Source of the DNA: Cyanobacteria bacterium UBA2566
GTDB taxonomy: Bacteria; Cyanobacteriota; Cyanobacteriia; Cyanobacteriales; Desertifilaceae
DNA: 46,295 nt
Assembly: GCA_002340255.1 (NCBI GenBank)
Contig: DDLS01000093.1
Location: 1-46,295 of the forward strand
Direction: 5' to 3'
The notes under the pieces: model-generated
Seen by the model: the letters and a program-made list of their open reading frames with translations, nothing else
What the model was told of the DNA's origin: nothing
Database searches by the model: none
Position numbers and translations under genes: made by a program
Shown here: positions 1-7,422 of the stretch, piece after piece
Numbering within the stretch: position 1 is the first letter of the stretch
How the letters are laid out: each line of letters begins with the position of its first letter

Positions 1-950
1 TTACAGCGCAAAGCGCTGTAATATTGAAACAATGCAGTACTCAAGTAGCGATCGCCTCCACTCGCTTGAATCACCACAATCATCTGGCCTTGATGTTCTG
101 GACGTTGGGCGACTTGCAGCGCAGCATAAACCGCCGCTCCCGTGGAAATACCGCTGAGAATTCCCTCTTCTTTGGCTAAACGGCGACCCATCTCATAGGC
201 TTGCTCCTCAGAGATGCCCATGACCTCATCAATCAGATCTACCCGCAGCACATCAGGGATAAAGCCCGCACCAATGCCTTGGAGATTATGGATACTGGCT
301 TTTTCTCCACTTAAAACCGCACTGGTTTTCGGCTCGATCGCCACAATTTTAAGCCCTGGTTTCTTTTTTTTCAAATATCGACCCGCTCCCGTTAGGGTTC
401 CTCCTGTGCCCACTCCCACCACCAAGACATCCAGCTTACCTTCAGTATCTGACCACAGTTCCGGCCCTGTGGTTTGGTAGTGGATTTTCGGGTTCGCAGG
501 ATTACTAAACTGTTGAGGAGAAAAAGAATTAGGCGTACTCGCCAGTAATTCATTCGCCCGTTGAATGGCTCCAGCCATATCCAAATGATCCGGAGTCAAG
601 ACCACCTCTGCACCATAAGCCTTGACCATCTGTTGACGCTCCCGGCTCATATGGTCTGGCATTGTCAAAACTAAGCGATAGTTTTTCGCTGCGCAAACCA
701 TGGCTAACCCAATCCCCGTATTGCCAGAGGTCGCCTCAATAATAGTAGACACGCCAGGGGTAATTAATCCCGCTTGCTCGGCTTCGGCGATCATACTCAA
801 GGCAATTCGGTCTTTCACCGATTTAGCCGGATTCATCCCCTCTAGTTTCAGCACAATCTCGGCGTGACCATGCAATTGTTTGGGGAGATGCTGTAATTGG
901 ACAAGGGGAGTTGTGCCAATGAGTTCAGTAATGTTTTGATAAATCTGCAT
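1..950 (-). CDS. cysK: Cysteine synthase (O-acetylserine sulfhydrylase), 3' end cut by window edge
   Basis: PLP enzyme that makes cysteine from O-acetylserine and sulfide in the cytosol. Reading leftwards from the ATG at 948-950 the protein begins MQIYQNITELIGTTPLVQL. It has the PLP-lysine motif NPAKSVKDR (Lys about residue 46), the substrate loop TSGNTGIGLA, the glycine loop GVGTGGTLTG that binds the PLP phosphate, and the C-terminal ASGGDRYLSTALF. The frame is still open at base 1 after about 316 residues, so only a few C-terminal residues should be missing; the TAA-complement at 1-3 is out of frame. The start lies 42 nt downstream of the stop of the fused regulator/polyferredoxin gene on the same strand, so the two may be co-transcribed. 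The family assignment is firm; whether it is CysK or a CysM-like paralogue cannot be decided here. Confidence 0.93.
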   Translation of the reverse strand, partial: MQIYQNITELIGTTPLVQLQHLPKQLHGHAEIVLKLEGMNPAKSVKDRIALSMIAEAEQAGLITPGVSTIIEATSGNTGIGLAMVCAAKNYRLVLTMPDHMSRERQQMVKAYGAEVVLTPDHLDMAGAIQRANELLASTPNSFSPQQFSNPANPKIHYQTTGPELWSDTEGKLDVLVVGVGTGGTLTGAGRYLKKKKPGLKIVAIEPKTSAVLSGEKASIHNLQGIGAGFIPDVLRVDLIDEVMGISEEQAYEMGRRLAKEEGILSGISTGAAVYAALQVAQRPEHQGQMIVVIQASGGDRYLSTALFQYYSALRC

Positions 951-992
951 GTGAGGGAATAGGGAAATAAGAGAAGAAACGACTGTCAGCTT

Positions 993-3620
993 TTATAAAA
1001 GAAGTTGAAAAAAGATGGCAACGAAGCCTGCCATCAATAACAGATGGGGTAGGTTGCTCCAGAACGGACGTTGGGTAATTTTTAACAGGGGATAGAGACT
1101 AAAGGCGATCGCCCCCAACAGGGCCAGTCCTTGCAAAAAGACCGCCACATCCGAACTCCAGGTCAGCACAGGCCAACCCTCACCAGAAAAGCCAAACGTA
1201 CGAGCTGTTACCGGTAACAGTTGGCCCGCTTCCGTCATCGCGGCTGGAATATAATAGGCTAAATTCACCCCCAACGTCATCGGCAAATAGGCATAAATCG
1301 TCACCAAATAGGGAGGCATTTCCCGGTCAAAGAGCCGGGCGATCGCATGAACCCCATAGGTTAAACCCCAAGGAATACTCAACAACAGTGCCACCACAGG
1401 CAAGGCCATAAACCAAGGTTGCCCCGTAATTAAAGTGCTATCCAGGCCAAAAAAGCTCAACACTTTGTTGGCAGAATGCATAAACACCCCACCAAACAAG
1501 AGTAGTAGTAGTGCCACTTCTGCCCAAAAGGGTTGGTGATTTTCCAATAAATCCGTCGCCACGAACCGCACATTTAACTGTACTGAGCGGTTGGGGCAAG
1601 CCTTTAAGCAGCTCATGCACAACACGCAATCCCGGTTGTCCCGCAGTTGGGCAGGATGAGAATAGAGGGGACAGCCTTCTGTTGCTTGTCCCTCATTCGG
1701 TAGGGAATCCGCAAAGGTAACCGGAGTCGGATCGCTGCCTTTATAACAGCCAAACGTGCTACATTGACTTCCACAAATTTGCTGAGTCGATCGCAGCTCA
1801 ATCAAGGCCAGTTTGGCAAACATTCCATTCATGCCACCAATGGGACAGAGATACCGACACCACAAACGCCGCTCATAAATCAGGCTACAAATCACTGCAC
1901 CAGCAGTAATGATCAGCAATAAATCAGAGGACAGATAGGGCGTATGGGGCAGATCGGCAAGTTTCTCCCAGAGATAAATAGCCACAAAACTGCCCCAGAG
2001 CAGCCATCTTCCCCAACGATTCATCCATTTTGTGGGCCAAGGGAGCAGTTTACGGGGCCAAATCCATAGGGAGAGGGTTCCGATCCATTCTCCGGTAACC
2101 ATAAATGGACAAACAGCACACCACAACCGACCAATAAAGGGGAAGAGAAACAGATAAAAGGGCCACCACCAGGCCCAAAAGAGATTCAGAGTCATGTTAG
2201 AGTCACGAGTTTGGGGGCCCAGATAACCCATGAGGGTGACGGGGATAAACAGGAGCATGACGACAACCCAGAATCGTTTCGGCCACCAATCACTCAGCAA
2301 AAATCGACGCAACCCGGGCAGTTGATTGAGTAAATCGACGCGAAAGGCATTTTTTGGGGATTGAACGGACCAGAGGACTTGTTCGGGAACGATCGCTTGT
2401 CCGGGGGGAGTCATCACCACCGCCCGTTTAAGGATGCTTTGCAGTTCGGCCACATTGGCGGGATAGTCGTAGCTGATCAGACGGCGTAAATCTGCTTGAT
2501 TGAGGCTTAAGGGCGATCGCTGAGTTTCTTGGCAGTATTTGTCTAGAAAATAGCGGGCAAATCCAGGAATATCCAGTTTACGCTGTTTCAGGGACGGAAG
2601 TTTGAGGGTATGACAGGGGAACTTACCCAACGAGACGGAGGAAGGACTGCTGAGGATCAGACGCACCCAGGACTGGATCGGGGTGCCCTCTGGGTTGGGG
2701 GTGAGGAGGTTAGTGTGCAGATAGCTCAACAGGCGATCGCGGTCTTTTTGGCTTAGAAGCTGACAATTTTCAATTAACAGGGTTCCTCGCTCTAGGAGTT
2801 CAATCACTCCCAGTTGTTGACCTGCGCGACCAAAGAGATTATCCGTATTGAGGACTCCACTCTCCTCACGGGGAAGTAGGGCACAGTCGAGTTCAGCCCA
2901 GGGATGGTCTTTAATTCCTGAATGGTGATGAATATAGCCAGCCAGAAAGGTTTTTCCCGCTCCCGGAGGGGATTGGAGTTGGATAGGTTTTAAGTCTAGG
3001 GTTGCTTGTTCAATCTGTGAGGCGAGTTTTTGGCCGATTTTGCTTTTGCCAATAATCAACCGATCGGTAGGAATCGGTCGGATAAAGGCTTGTAGTCCTT
3101 GGATGCGGATTTGTTCAGTCGCGATGCGATCGGCAAAATGCTCTAAGTCTTGCGCTAGAAAGGTATTAAAGGCTTTTTCAATTTGTGGATATTGGGTGGT
3201 GAGCTGCTCAAAGTCCGTTTGGCTCAGAAACCAGAATTCACTTTTGGCGATCGCCACGGCATTGGTGCGATAGGTCGCCATCGGTTGGTGGAGGGCTAAG
3301 GGAGTATAACCAAAAAGTTCTCCAGCGCTGTAATAGCGAATGTGGGTTTTGCCCACCAGGGAAGAGCGATAAATCTCCACCGAACCCCATTTGATCAGGT
3401 ATAACCCAATCGGTTCTATGCCTTGGTGATAGATGTCTTGGTTGGGTTCCACTTTCAGCAAACGTAGAGATTGAGCGATCGCCTCAATTACGTTGTCGCT
3501 TAATTGTCCCCATACTCGATGAAAGCTTAACCAGTCAATACCGTCTGTAATCTCGGTTTCTTCCAGGGATACCTCTTGCTCTGGATGGGGCCGTAACGGA
3601 AGGAGTGAACTAGGAATCAT
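993..3620 (-). CDS. Cyclic-nucleotide-binding / degenerate sigma-54-activator AAA+ / membrane polyferredoxin fusion protein
   Basis: 875 residues in three parts. Residues about 40-155 resemble a CRP/FNR cyclic-nucleotide-binding domain. Residues about 180-415 resemble a sigma-54-activator AAA+ module, with Walker A SPPGAGKT (217-224) and a lid segment YPANVAELQSIL. After NLFG (261-264) the GAFTGA loop is absent, and the Walker B position reads LLIENC instead of carrying Asp-Glu. Residues about 448-875 are a NapH/NosR/CcoG-like membrane part with about nine hydrophobic segments and Cys motifs CAVCP (501), CRYLCP (588) and CVLCMSCLKACP (665-676, a classic 4Fe-4S pattern); CGSQCSTFGC (616-625) is a further Cys group. 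There is no C-terminal Fis-type helix-turn-helix. It is probably membrane-bound and couples ligand or redox sensing to electron transfer; this role is inferred. It lies just upstream of cysK on the same strand. Confidence 0.85.
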   Translation of the reverse strand: MIPSSLLPLRPHPEQEVSLEETEITDGIDWLSFHRVWGQLSDNVIEAIAQSLRLLKVEPNQDIYHQGIEPIGLYLIKWGSVEIYRSSLVGKTHIRYYSAGELFGYTPLALHQPMATYRTNAVAIAKSEFWFLSQTDFEQLTTQYPQIEKAFNTFLAQDLEHFADRIATEQIRIQGLQAFIRPIPTDRLIIGKSKIGQKLASQIEQATLDLKPIQLQSPPGAGKTFLAGYIHHHSGIKDHPWAELDCALLPREESGVLNTDNLFGRAGQQLGVIELLERGTLLIENCQLLSQKDRDRLLSYLHTNLLTPNPEGTPIQSWVRLILSSPSSVSLGKFPCHTLKLPSLKQRKLDIPGFARYFLDKYCQETQRSPLSLNQADLRRLISYDYPANVAELQSILKRAVVMTPPGQAIVPEQVLWSVQSPKNAFRVDLLNQLPGLRRFLLSDWWPKRFWVVVMLLFIPVTLMGYLGPQTRDSNMTLNLFWAWWWPFYLFLFPFIGRLWCAVCPFMVTGEWIGTLSLWIWPRKLLPWPTKWMNRWGRWLLWGSFVAIYLWEKLADLPHTPYLSSDLLLIITAGAVICSLIYERRLWCRYLCPIGGMNGMFAKLALIELRSTQQICGSQCSTFGCYKGSDPTPVTFADSLPNEGQATEGCPLYSHPAQLRDNRDCVLCMSCLKACPNRSVQLNVRFVATDLLENHQPFWAEVALLLLLFGGVFMHSANKVLSFFGLDSTLITGQPWFMALPVVALLLSIPWGLTYGVHAIARLFDREMPPYLVTIYAYLPMTLGVNLAYYIPAAMTEAGQLLPVTARTFGFSGEGWPVLTWSSDVAVFLQGLALLGAIAFSLYPLLKITQRPFWSNLPHLLLMAGFVAIFFQLLL

Positions 3621-3773
3621 GCTATCTGTGCCCGATGTAGCTCATCTATTATTTTAATATAGTTATGCAGTTATTGAAATTTTGTCTCCCGGTCAAGGTA
3701 CTGAATTTATCATTTCGATTCCCATTTAATTGTTAATTGATATAACATGAACAGCGATCCCTACAACACCTAC
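3621..3773. other. AT-rich intergenic region
   Basis: Short non-coding stretch between the start of the minus-strand fusion gene and the MITE-like element. It should hold the promoter of the minus-strand gene. I see no confident -35/-10 pair and no RNA gene. Confidence 0.4.
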
Positions 3774-3876
3774 TGCCGTGACACGACTAAAATGAGGCAA
3801 TAGGATTTTGCTTAAATTCACAAATTTCAAGAACCCTAGCGATTTTCTAATGCACTATTTTAGCTGTGTCACGGCA
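3774..3876. mobile_element. MITE-like element, 103 bp, with 20-bp terminal inverted repeats
   Basis: The left end TGCCGTGACACGACTAAAAT (3774-3793) is repeated in reverse complement at 3857-3876 with only two mismatches; the outer 11 bp TGCCGTGACAC are perfect. Both ends are flanked by CTAC, which fits a 4-bp target-site duplication; a TA duplication one base further out is an alternative reading. The 63-bp interior has no ORF. The structure fits a non-autonomous transposon remnant; its parent IS family is not identifiable from this window. The GTG at 3866, a possible start of the next gene, lies inside the right repeat. Confidence 0.6.
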
Positions 3877-3919
3877 CTACTGTGAGATACGCTGTTACCC
3901 AAGCATCTATAACAGTTTC

Positions 3920-4222
3920 ATGAAATTTGAAATTCCTACGCCGCTTGGATTTACAGTTAGAACCTCTGAAGAATACTGGCAACGGCTAATCATCAAGCAC
4001 CCTGATATTGAGGAGTTGGAGAATCTCATCCAATTCGCTCTTTCTGCACCGGATGAGGTTCGACGCAGTAGCCGGGATGCAGAAGTATTATTGTTTTATC
4101 GGGTACGGCGAGAAGAACGTTGGGTTGTTGCAGTTGCGCGACGCTTAAATGGAGATGGATTTTTGATCACAGCCTACCAAACGGATGCGATTAAGGAAGG
4201 GGAAACAGTATGGCTCAAATAA
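3920..4222 (+). CDS. DUF4258-like small protein, possible toxin of a small pair
   Basis: About 100 residues from the ATG at 3920 (MKFEIPTPLGFTVRTSEEYW). An in-frame GTG at 3866 would add 18 residues, but it lies inside the terminal repeat of the MITE-like element, so the ATG is preferred. Features: HPDIEELENLI near the N-terminus, a Ser/Arg/Asp stretch (SAPDEVRRSSRDAEVLLFYR), and WVVAVARRLNGDGFLITAYQTD near the end, which resembles DUF4258-type small RNase-like folds. The stop overlaps the start of the next gene by 13 bp, so the pair is probably translationally coupled. Toxin activity is inferred from the architecture and the partner only. Confidence 0.65.
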   Translation: MKFEIPTPLGFTVRTSEEYWQRLIIKHPDIEELENLIQFALSAPDEVRRSSRDAEVLLFYRVRREERWVVAVARRLNGDGFLITAYQTDAIKEGETVWLK

Positions 4223-4446
4223 AGGTGTTTTATGAACCAGAAACGGAGCTATTGAGCGTGTTCTGGCAAGTTCCACGAATGAATCAAATTGCTACTGAGC
4301 TTGGAGATGGGGTGATTTTGATCAAGGATGGGATCAGTGGTGAGCCAATTGGCATAGAAGTGCTGTCCTACCGTCCTGGTGACGACCGCTTTGATGCCGT
4401 AAGTGTTGAATTAGGGAAAATGAGTTCGATGCAGCTAACCGGGTAA
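4210..4446 (+). CDS. DUF2283-family small protein, possible antitoxin partner
   Basis: 78 residues. The pattern KVFYEPETELLSVFW, followed by GVILIKDGISGEPIGIEVLSY, matches the DUF2283 layout: a short beta-rich protein beginning with a Tyr-(Asp/Glu) strand and ending with GIEIL-like residues. It overlaps the DUF4258-like gene by 13 bp. DUF2283 genes are often found as the second member of DUF4258/DUF2283 pairs, which are suspected but not proven toxin-antitoxin modules. A strong palindrome 22 nt downstream of the stop could terminate the pair. Confidence 0.7.
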   Translation: MAQIKVFYEPETELLSVFWQVPRMNQIATELGDGVILIKDGISGEPIGIEVLSYRPGDDRFDAVSVELGKMSSMQLTG

Positions 4447-4467
4447 CTAGACCATTATATAACGGGG

Positions 4468-4497
4468 AGTAGGGGCGAAAAATTTTTCGCCCCTACT
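4468..4497. repeat. Perfect 30-nt palindrome of the GTAGGGGCG type
   Basis: The left half AGTAGGGGCGAAAAA is followed directly by its exact reverse complement, giving a 15-bp stem with no unpaired loop in the DNA. It lies between the DUF2283 gene and the ABC exporter, where it could act as a terminator hairpin. It resembles the dispersed GTAGGGGCG-type palindromes of filamentous cyanobacteria. A related unit recurs at the right window edge inside the helicase gene. Confidence 0.7.
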
Positions 4498-4531
4498 TAG
4501 ATTTGGTCTTCAGGAGATCCTGTAGTAGTAT

Positions 4532-6295
4532 TTGCTAATTGTTCCCCGATCGCGAAAGGACAGACCTAGGGTGAAACCTCGCTCAAGCTATTACGATTTA
4601 ATTCCCTATCTTCGCCAAGAGTGGCAAACGATCGCCCAAGCACTGGTGTGTACTCTTCTATTTACAGGCTTTTGGCCGATTTTAGCCCAACTGGCTGGGG
4701 AGATTGCCGAGTTGATAGGTCAAGGTTTGGTGGCGGAAATTGCCCAACTTGCGGCGATCGCGGCTGGGGTTTTTCTCTTGCGAGGCTTGGCACAATATGG
4801 ACAAGATGCCTTAATGGCCAAAGCAGCTTTTCTCATTGCTCGCGAGCTACGCCAAGAAGTCTATAGCCATTTGCATCGCTTGAGTTTAGATTACTTTGAA
4901 ACCGCCAAAACAGGGGATTTATCCTATCGCCTCACTGAAGATGTGGACCGCATTGGGGAAGCCATTAACAAGATTTTTCACCAATTTCTTCCCAGTATTC
5001 TCCAGTTAATTGTAGTCATTGGTTATATGGTCTACATTAACTGGCAACTGACCCTAGCCGTAGCGATTGTTGCCCCTTTAATGGCCCTCTTGGTGGGATG
5101 GTTTGGGGAAAAATTGCTTCAGTATTCTCGCCGCAGTCAAAATCGAGTCTCAGATTTAGCCTCTTTGATTTCTGAGGTTTTGGGAGGTATTCGCCTAGTA
5201 AAAGCCTTTGGTGCAGGGGATTATGAAGTCGATCGCTTTAGTGTAGAAGCCGAACGCAATCGCCGCGCCAAGTATAACGCCGAACGATTAAAGGCCATTC
5301 AGTTTCCCGTGGTCGGTTTTCTAGAAGCCATGAGCATTATCTTCCTCTTATTCCTGGGAGGATGGCAAATTCAACAAGGAAATTTGACCGGCAATGGATT
5401 TTTACGCTATGTAGTCGCCACAGCCATGCTCATCGATCCCATTTCCTTTGCCACGAGTAATTTTAACGAATTTAAGCAAGCTGAAGCTTCTGTAGACCGG
5501 GTATTTGAGTTAATGAAAATTGCGCCCCAGGTCGTCGAGAGTGCAGAGGCGATCGCCTTACCCAGGGTTGAAGGAACGGTAGACTATAACCACGTTTATT
5601 TTGCTTATGACAGCCAGAAACCCGTCTTACAAGGCTTAAGTTTTCAGGTTAACCCCGGCCAAGTCATTGCCTTAGTGGGGCCTTCAGGAGCAGGGAAAAC
5701 GACACTGGTTAATCTGCTTTTACGGTTTTACGACGTGCAGAGCGGTGCAATTCTCATTGATGGAGTGGATATCCGCAAAGTTACCTTAAATTCTCTACGG
5801 CAACAAATTGGCATCGTGCCCCAAGAAACTATCCTATTTTCCGGCACAGTCGCCCAAAATATTGCCTTTGGTCAAAAAGAATTCAATCTTCAGCAAGTCG
5901 AAGCAGCGGCTAAAATTGCCAATGCTCACCCGTTTATCGAGCAACTGCCCGAAGGATATCAGACTTGGATGGGAGAGCGAGGAATGACCTTATCCGGAGG
6001 ACAACGACAGCGAGTGGCGATCTCCCGTGCCGTCTATCTTAATCCTCGAATCTTAATTCTCGATGAAGCCACATCTGCCTTAGACTCAGAATCAGAGAGT
6101 CTAGTACAAGAAGCCCTAGAGCGGGTGATGCACAATCGTACCGTCTTTATTATTGCCCACCGTTTAGCCACCGTGCGCCGAGCCGATCGCATCCTAGTCG
6201 TTGAACAAGGTCAAATTGTGGAGTCAGGAACCCATCAGGAACTCTTGGATAAAGGAGATCGGTATGCTCTGTTTCACGCTCGCCAATTCAATTAA
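4532..6295 (+). CDS. ABC exporter, fused permease and ATPase (MsbA/multidrug type)
   Basis: 587 residues: an N-terminal ABC transmembrane type-1 domain (about 35-325, with hydrophobic segments near 36-56, 68-84, 151-169, 173-192 and 262-300), then a nucleotide-binding domain. Visible motifs are Walker A GPSGAGKT (383-390), Q-loop VPQE (429), signature LSGGQ (487-491), Walker B ILILDE (507-512) and switch His in IIAHR (543). It should work as a homodimer or half-transporter exporting lipids, drugs or glycoconjugates; the substrate cannot be read. The start is uncertain: TTG 4532 has AGGAG about 15 nt upstream, and GTG 4571 (before KPRSSYYDL) is the main alternative. Confidence 0.92.
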   Translation: MLIVPRSRKDRPRVKPRSSYYDLIPYLRQEWQTIAQALVCTLLFTGFWPILAQLAGEIAELIGQGLVAEIAQLAAIAAGVFLLRGLAQYGQDALMAKAAFLIARELRQEVYSHLHRLSLDYFETAKTGDLSYRLTEDVDRIGEAINKIFHQFLPSILQLIVVIGYMVYINWQLTLAVAIVAPLMALLVGWFGEKLLQYSRRSQNRVSDLASLISEVLGGIRLVKAFGAGDYEVDRFSVEAERNRRAKYNAERLKAIQFPVVGFLEAMSIIFLLFLGGWQIQQGNLTGNGFLRYVVATAMLIDPISFATSNFNEFKQAEASVDRVFELMKIAPQVVESAEAIALPRVEGTVDYNHVYFAYDSQKPVLQGLSFQVNPGQVIALVGPSGAGKTTLVNLLLRFYDVQSGAILIDGVDIRKVTLNSLRQQIGIVPQETILFSGTVAQNIAFGQKEFNLQQVEAAAKIANAHPFIEQLPEGYQTWMGERGMTLSGGQRQRVAISRAVYLNPRILILDEATSALDSESESLVQEALERVMHNRTVFIIAHRLATVRRADRILVVEQGQIVESGTHQELLDKGDRYALFHARQFN

Positions 6296-6300
6296 TGTAG

Positions 6301-6314
6301 GTAATGGGTAATGG
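6301..6314. repeat. Two tandem GTAATGG heptamers
   Basis: GTAATGGGTAATGG directly after the ABC exporter stop and before the convergent nucleotidyltransferase stop. It is a short member of the STRR heptamer repeats common in filamentous cyanobacterial intergenic DNA. Confidence 0.6.
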
Positions 6315-6315
6315 T

Positions 6316-6759
6316 TTATTCAAGGCTTAGATTTTCAAGATCTGCTAGATCTTGGGTTCGCCCAGAGGCCCGTTTATTTTTCTTCAGATTTTCTAGGTCG
6401 ATAAATTTGACAGTTATACTATCAATCTCAAGCTCCAACCGCTCTTGATAACAGGTTTTGAAATCAATACCGTCAGGGGTTGTCAGGAGATCAATGCGAT
6501 TTGGCGGATAACCCAACTGGATGATTTGGTCTGGTTCCAGAAAATCTTCTGGTTTTAGACCGAGTGACCCAAAACCGAAATCGCTTAAGGATTGAATAAG
6601 CTTCTGGGCGTTTTCCAGTTCCATTTCAATCCAAATATCAATATCTTTGGTGTAGCGAGGATAACCGTGAGCAGCAACAGCATAGCCTCCAACGATAAGA
6701 TATCGCACATCATTACTGTTTAATGATTCGATAAACTCTCTGAAGTCGGGGTTGAGCAT
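6316..6759 (-). CDS. MNT/AbiEii-like nucleotidyltransferase (DUF6036-like)
   Basis: 147 residues. It carries the nucleotidyltransferase signature: the GG motif in YLIVGGYAVAAHG (about 21-32) followed by YTKDIDIWIE, where Asp39 and Asp41 form the metal-binding DxD pair. A third carboxylate may be in NRIDLLTT. Proteins of this build occur as the antitoxin or modifying partner in HEPN/MNT-like and AbiE-like systems, and also as stand-alone small transferases. It overlaps the upstream small gene by 47 bp on the same strand, so the two form one unit. It is convergent with the ABC exporter gene. Family assignment is good; substrate and biological role are unknown. Confidence 0.75.
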   Translation of the reverse strand: MLNPDFREFIESLNSNDVRYLIVGGYAVAAHGYPRYTKDIDIWIEMELENAQKLIQSLSDFGFGSLGLKPEDFLEPDQIIQLGYPPNRIDLLTTPDGIDFKTCYQERLELEIDSITVKFIDLENLKKNKRASGRTQDLADLENLSLE

Positions 6760-6886
6760 TGTATTTCCATTGATTATATTCTTGACGGATTTGTTCGAGG
6801 GTCGCCAGGCGTTCAGTAGGATGGCGTGTTTGCCAGTAGGTCAAGTCTTTGGGTTGCTGCTTTTGGTTGACTTTGGTATAAGTCAT
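6713..6886 (-). CDS. Small conserved partner protein of the nucleotidyltransferase
   Basis: About 57 residues from the ATG at 6884-6886 (MTYTKVNQKQQPKDLTYWQT), ending RLQRVYRIIKQ. In-frame upstream starts at 6916 and 6979 would lengthen it to 67 or 88 residues; the 6886 start is preferred because the extra residues look low-complexity and I recall similar proteins starting at this Met. None of the starts has a clear Shine-Dalgarno. It is basic and probably helical (RLATLEQIRQEYNQWKY). Its 3' end overlaps the nucleotidyltransferase gene by 47 bp. The function is not known; a regulatory or antitoxin-like role is inferred from the arrangement. Confidence 0.55.
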   Translation of the reverse strand: MTYTKVNQKQQPKDLTYWQTRHPTERLATLEQIRQEYNQWKYNAQPRLQRVYRIIKQ

Positions 6887-6997
6887 GGAAATGGTGCGTT
6901 TTGCTGGTGGGGTCATGGGGATAATTAACAATGAGTGCTGAGGGACTAATTGTAACGTAGTTCGACGGACTTGATTCAAATCATTCCAGTCGCACCA

Positions 6998-7018
6998 TTG
7001 CCTTTTGCCTCTTGCCTT
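6998..7018. repeat. Three tandem TTGCCTT-type heptamers (STRR)
   Basis: TTGCCTT, TTGCCTC, TTGCCTT in direct head-to-tail order between the cytM stop and the next minus-strand gene. This is a typical short tandemly repeated repetitive sequence of cyanobacteria. Confidence 0.75.
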
Positions 7019-7023
7019 ACCTA

Positions 7024-7422
7024 CTACAGAGACTCTAAGTAACTCAACAAATCTGCCATCACTTCCGGACTCGGCTGAAACTGGGGCATTGGTGGAGTTC
7101 TACCCGTGATGACTTGTTCGATTAAACGGCGCTTAGACCGATGTTCCGATACTCCTTTCAAACTCGGTCCCACTCGGCCATTGGCTTCCAGACCATGGCA
7201 TCCAGCGCAATTCATTTGGAAAATTGCATGGCCCTGAACCCGATCTCCTTCCAAAGCCAATACTTCCCTCAAGTAGGGGTCGGGCCGATCTAAGTACTGG
7301 AGAGCGAAGCCCAGAAGCCCCAGCACCACGACAACCAAGACAACGATGCTCCACCAGCGTTTACTCAAGAGGGAGTCAGAGCTAGGATGATCTAATGTTT
7401 TATCACTAAACTGCTTAACCAA
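7024..7422 (-). CDS. cytM: Cytochrome cM, membrane-anchored class I c-type cytochrome
   Basis: 132 residues. A single N-terminal membrane anchor (about 24-42, WWSIVVLVVVVLGLLGF) is followed by a c-type domain with the haem site CAGCH (72-76). The likely axial Met is in TPPMPQFQP (Met112), and the C-terminal MADLLSYLESL is typical. The block EVLALEGDRVQGHAIFQMNC and the closing residues match cyanobacterial CytM as I remember it. CytM has been linked to electron flow between photosynthesis and respiration under stress. The start is a TTG at 7420-7422; no in-frame ATG or GTG exists between it and the upstream stop at about 7474, so the start is the least certain part. Confidence 0.88.
   Translation of the reverse strand: MVKQFSDKTLDHPSSDSLLSKRWWSIVVLVVVVLGLLGFALQYLDRPDPYLREVLALEGDRVQGHAIFQMNCAGCHGLEANGRVGPSLKGVSEHRSKRRLIEQVITGRTPPMPQFQPSPEVMADLLSYLESL

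Noticed and set aside
1..20. TTA at 1-3 as the cysK stop codon
   Set aside because: It is out of frame with the ATG at 950; the true frame runs past base 1. The ACAGCGCAAAGCGCTGT palindrome at 3-19 may be a terminator stem but falls within coding sequence.
3774..3876. A complete insertion sequence
   Set aside because: Only about 100 bp with no transposase ORF, so at most a non-autonomous element.
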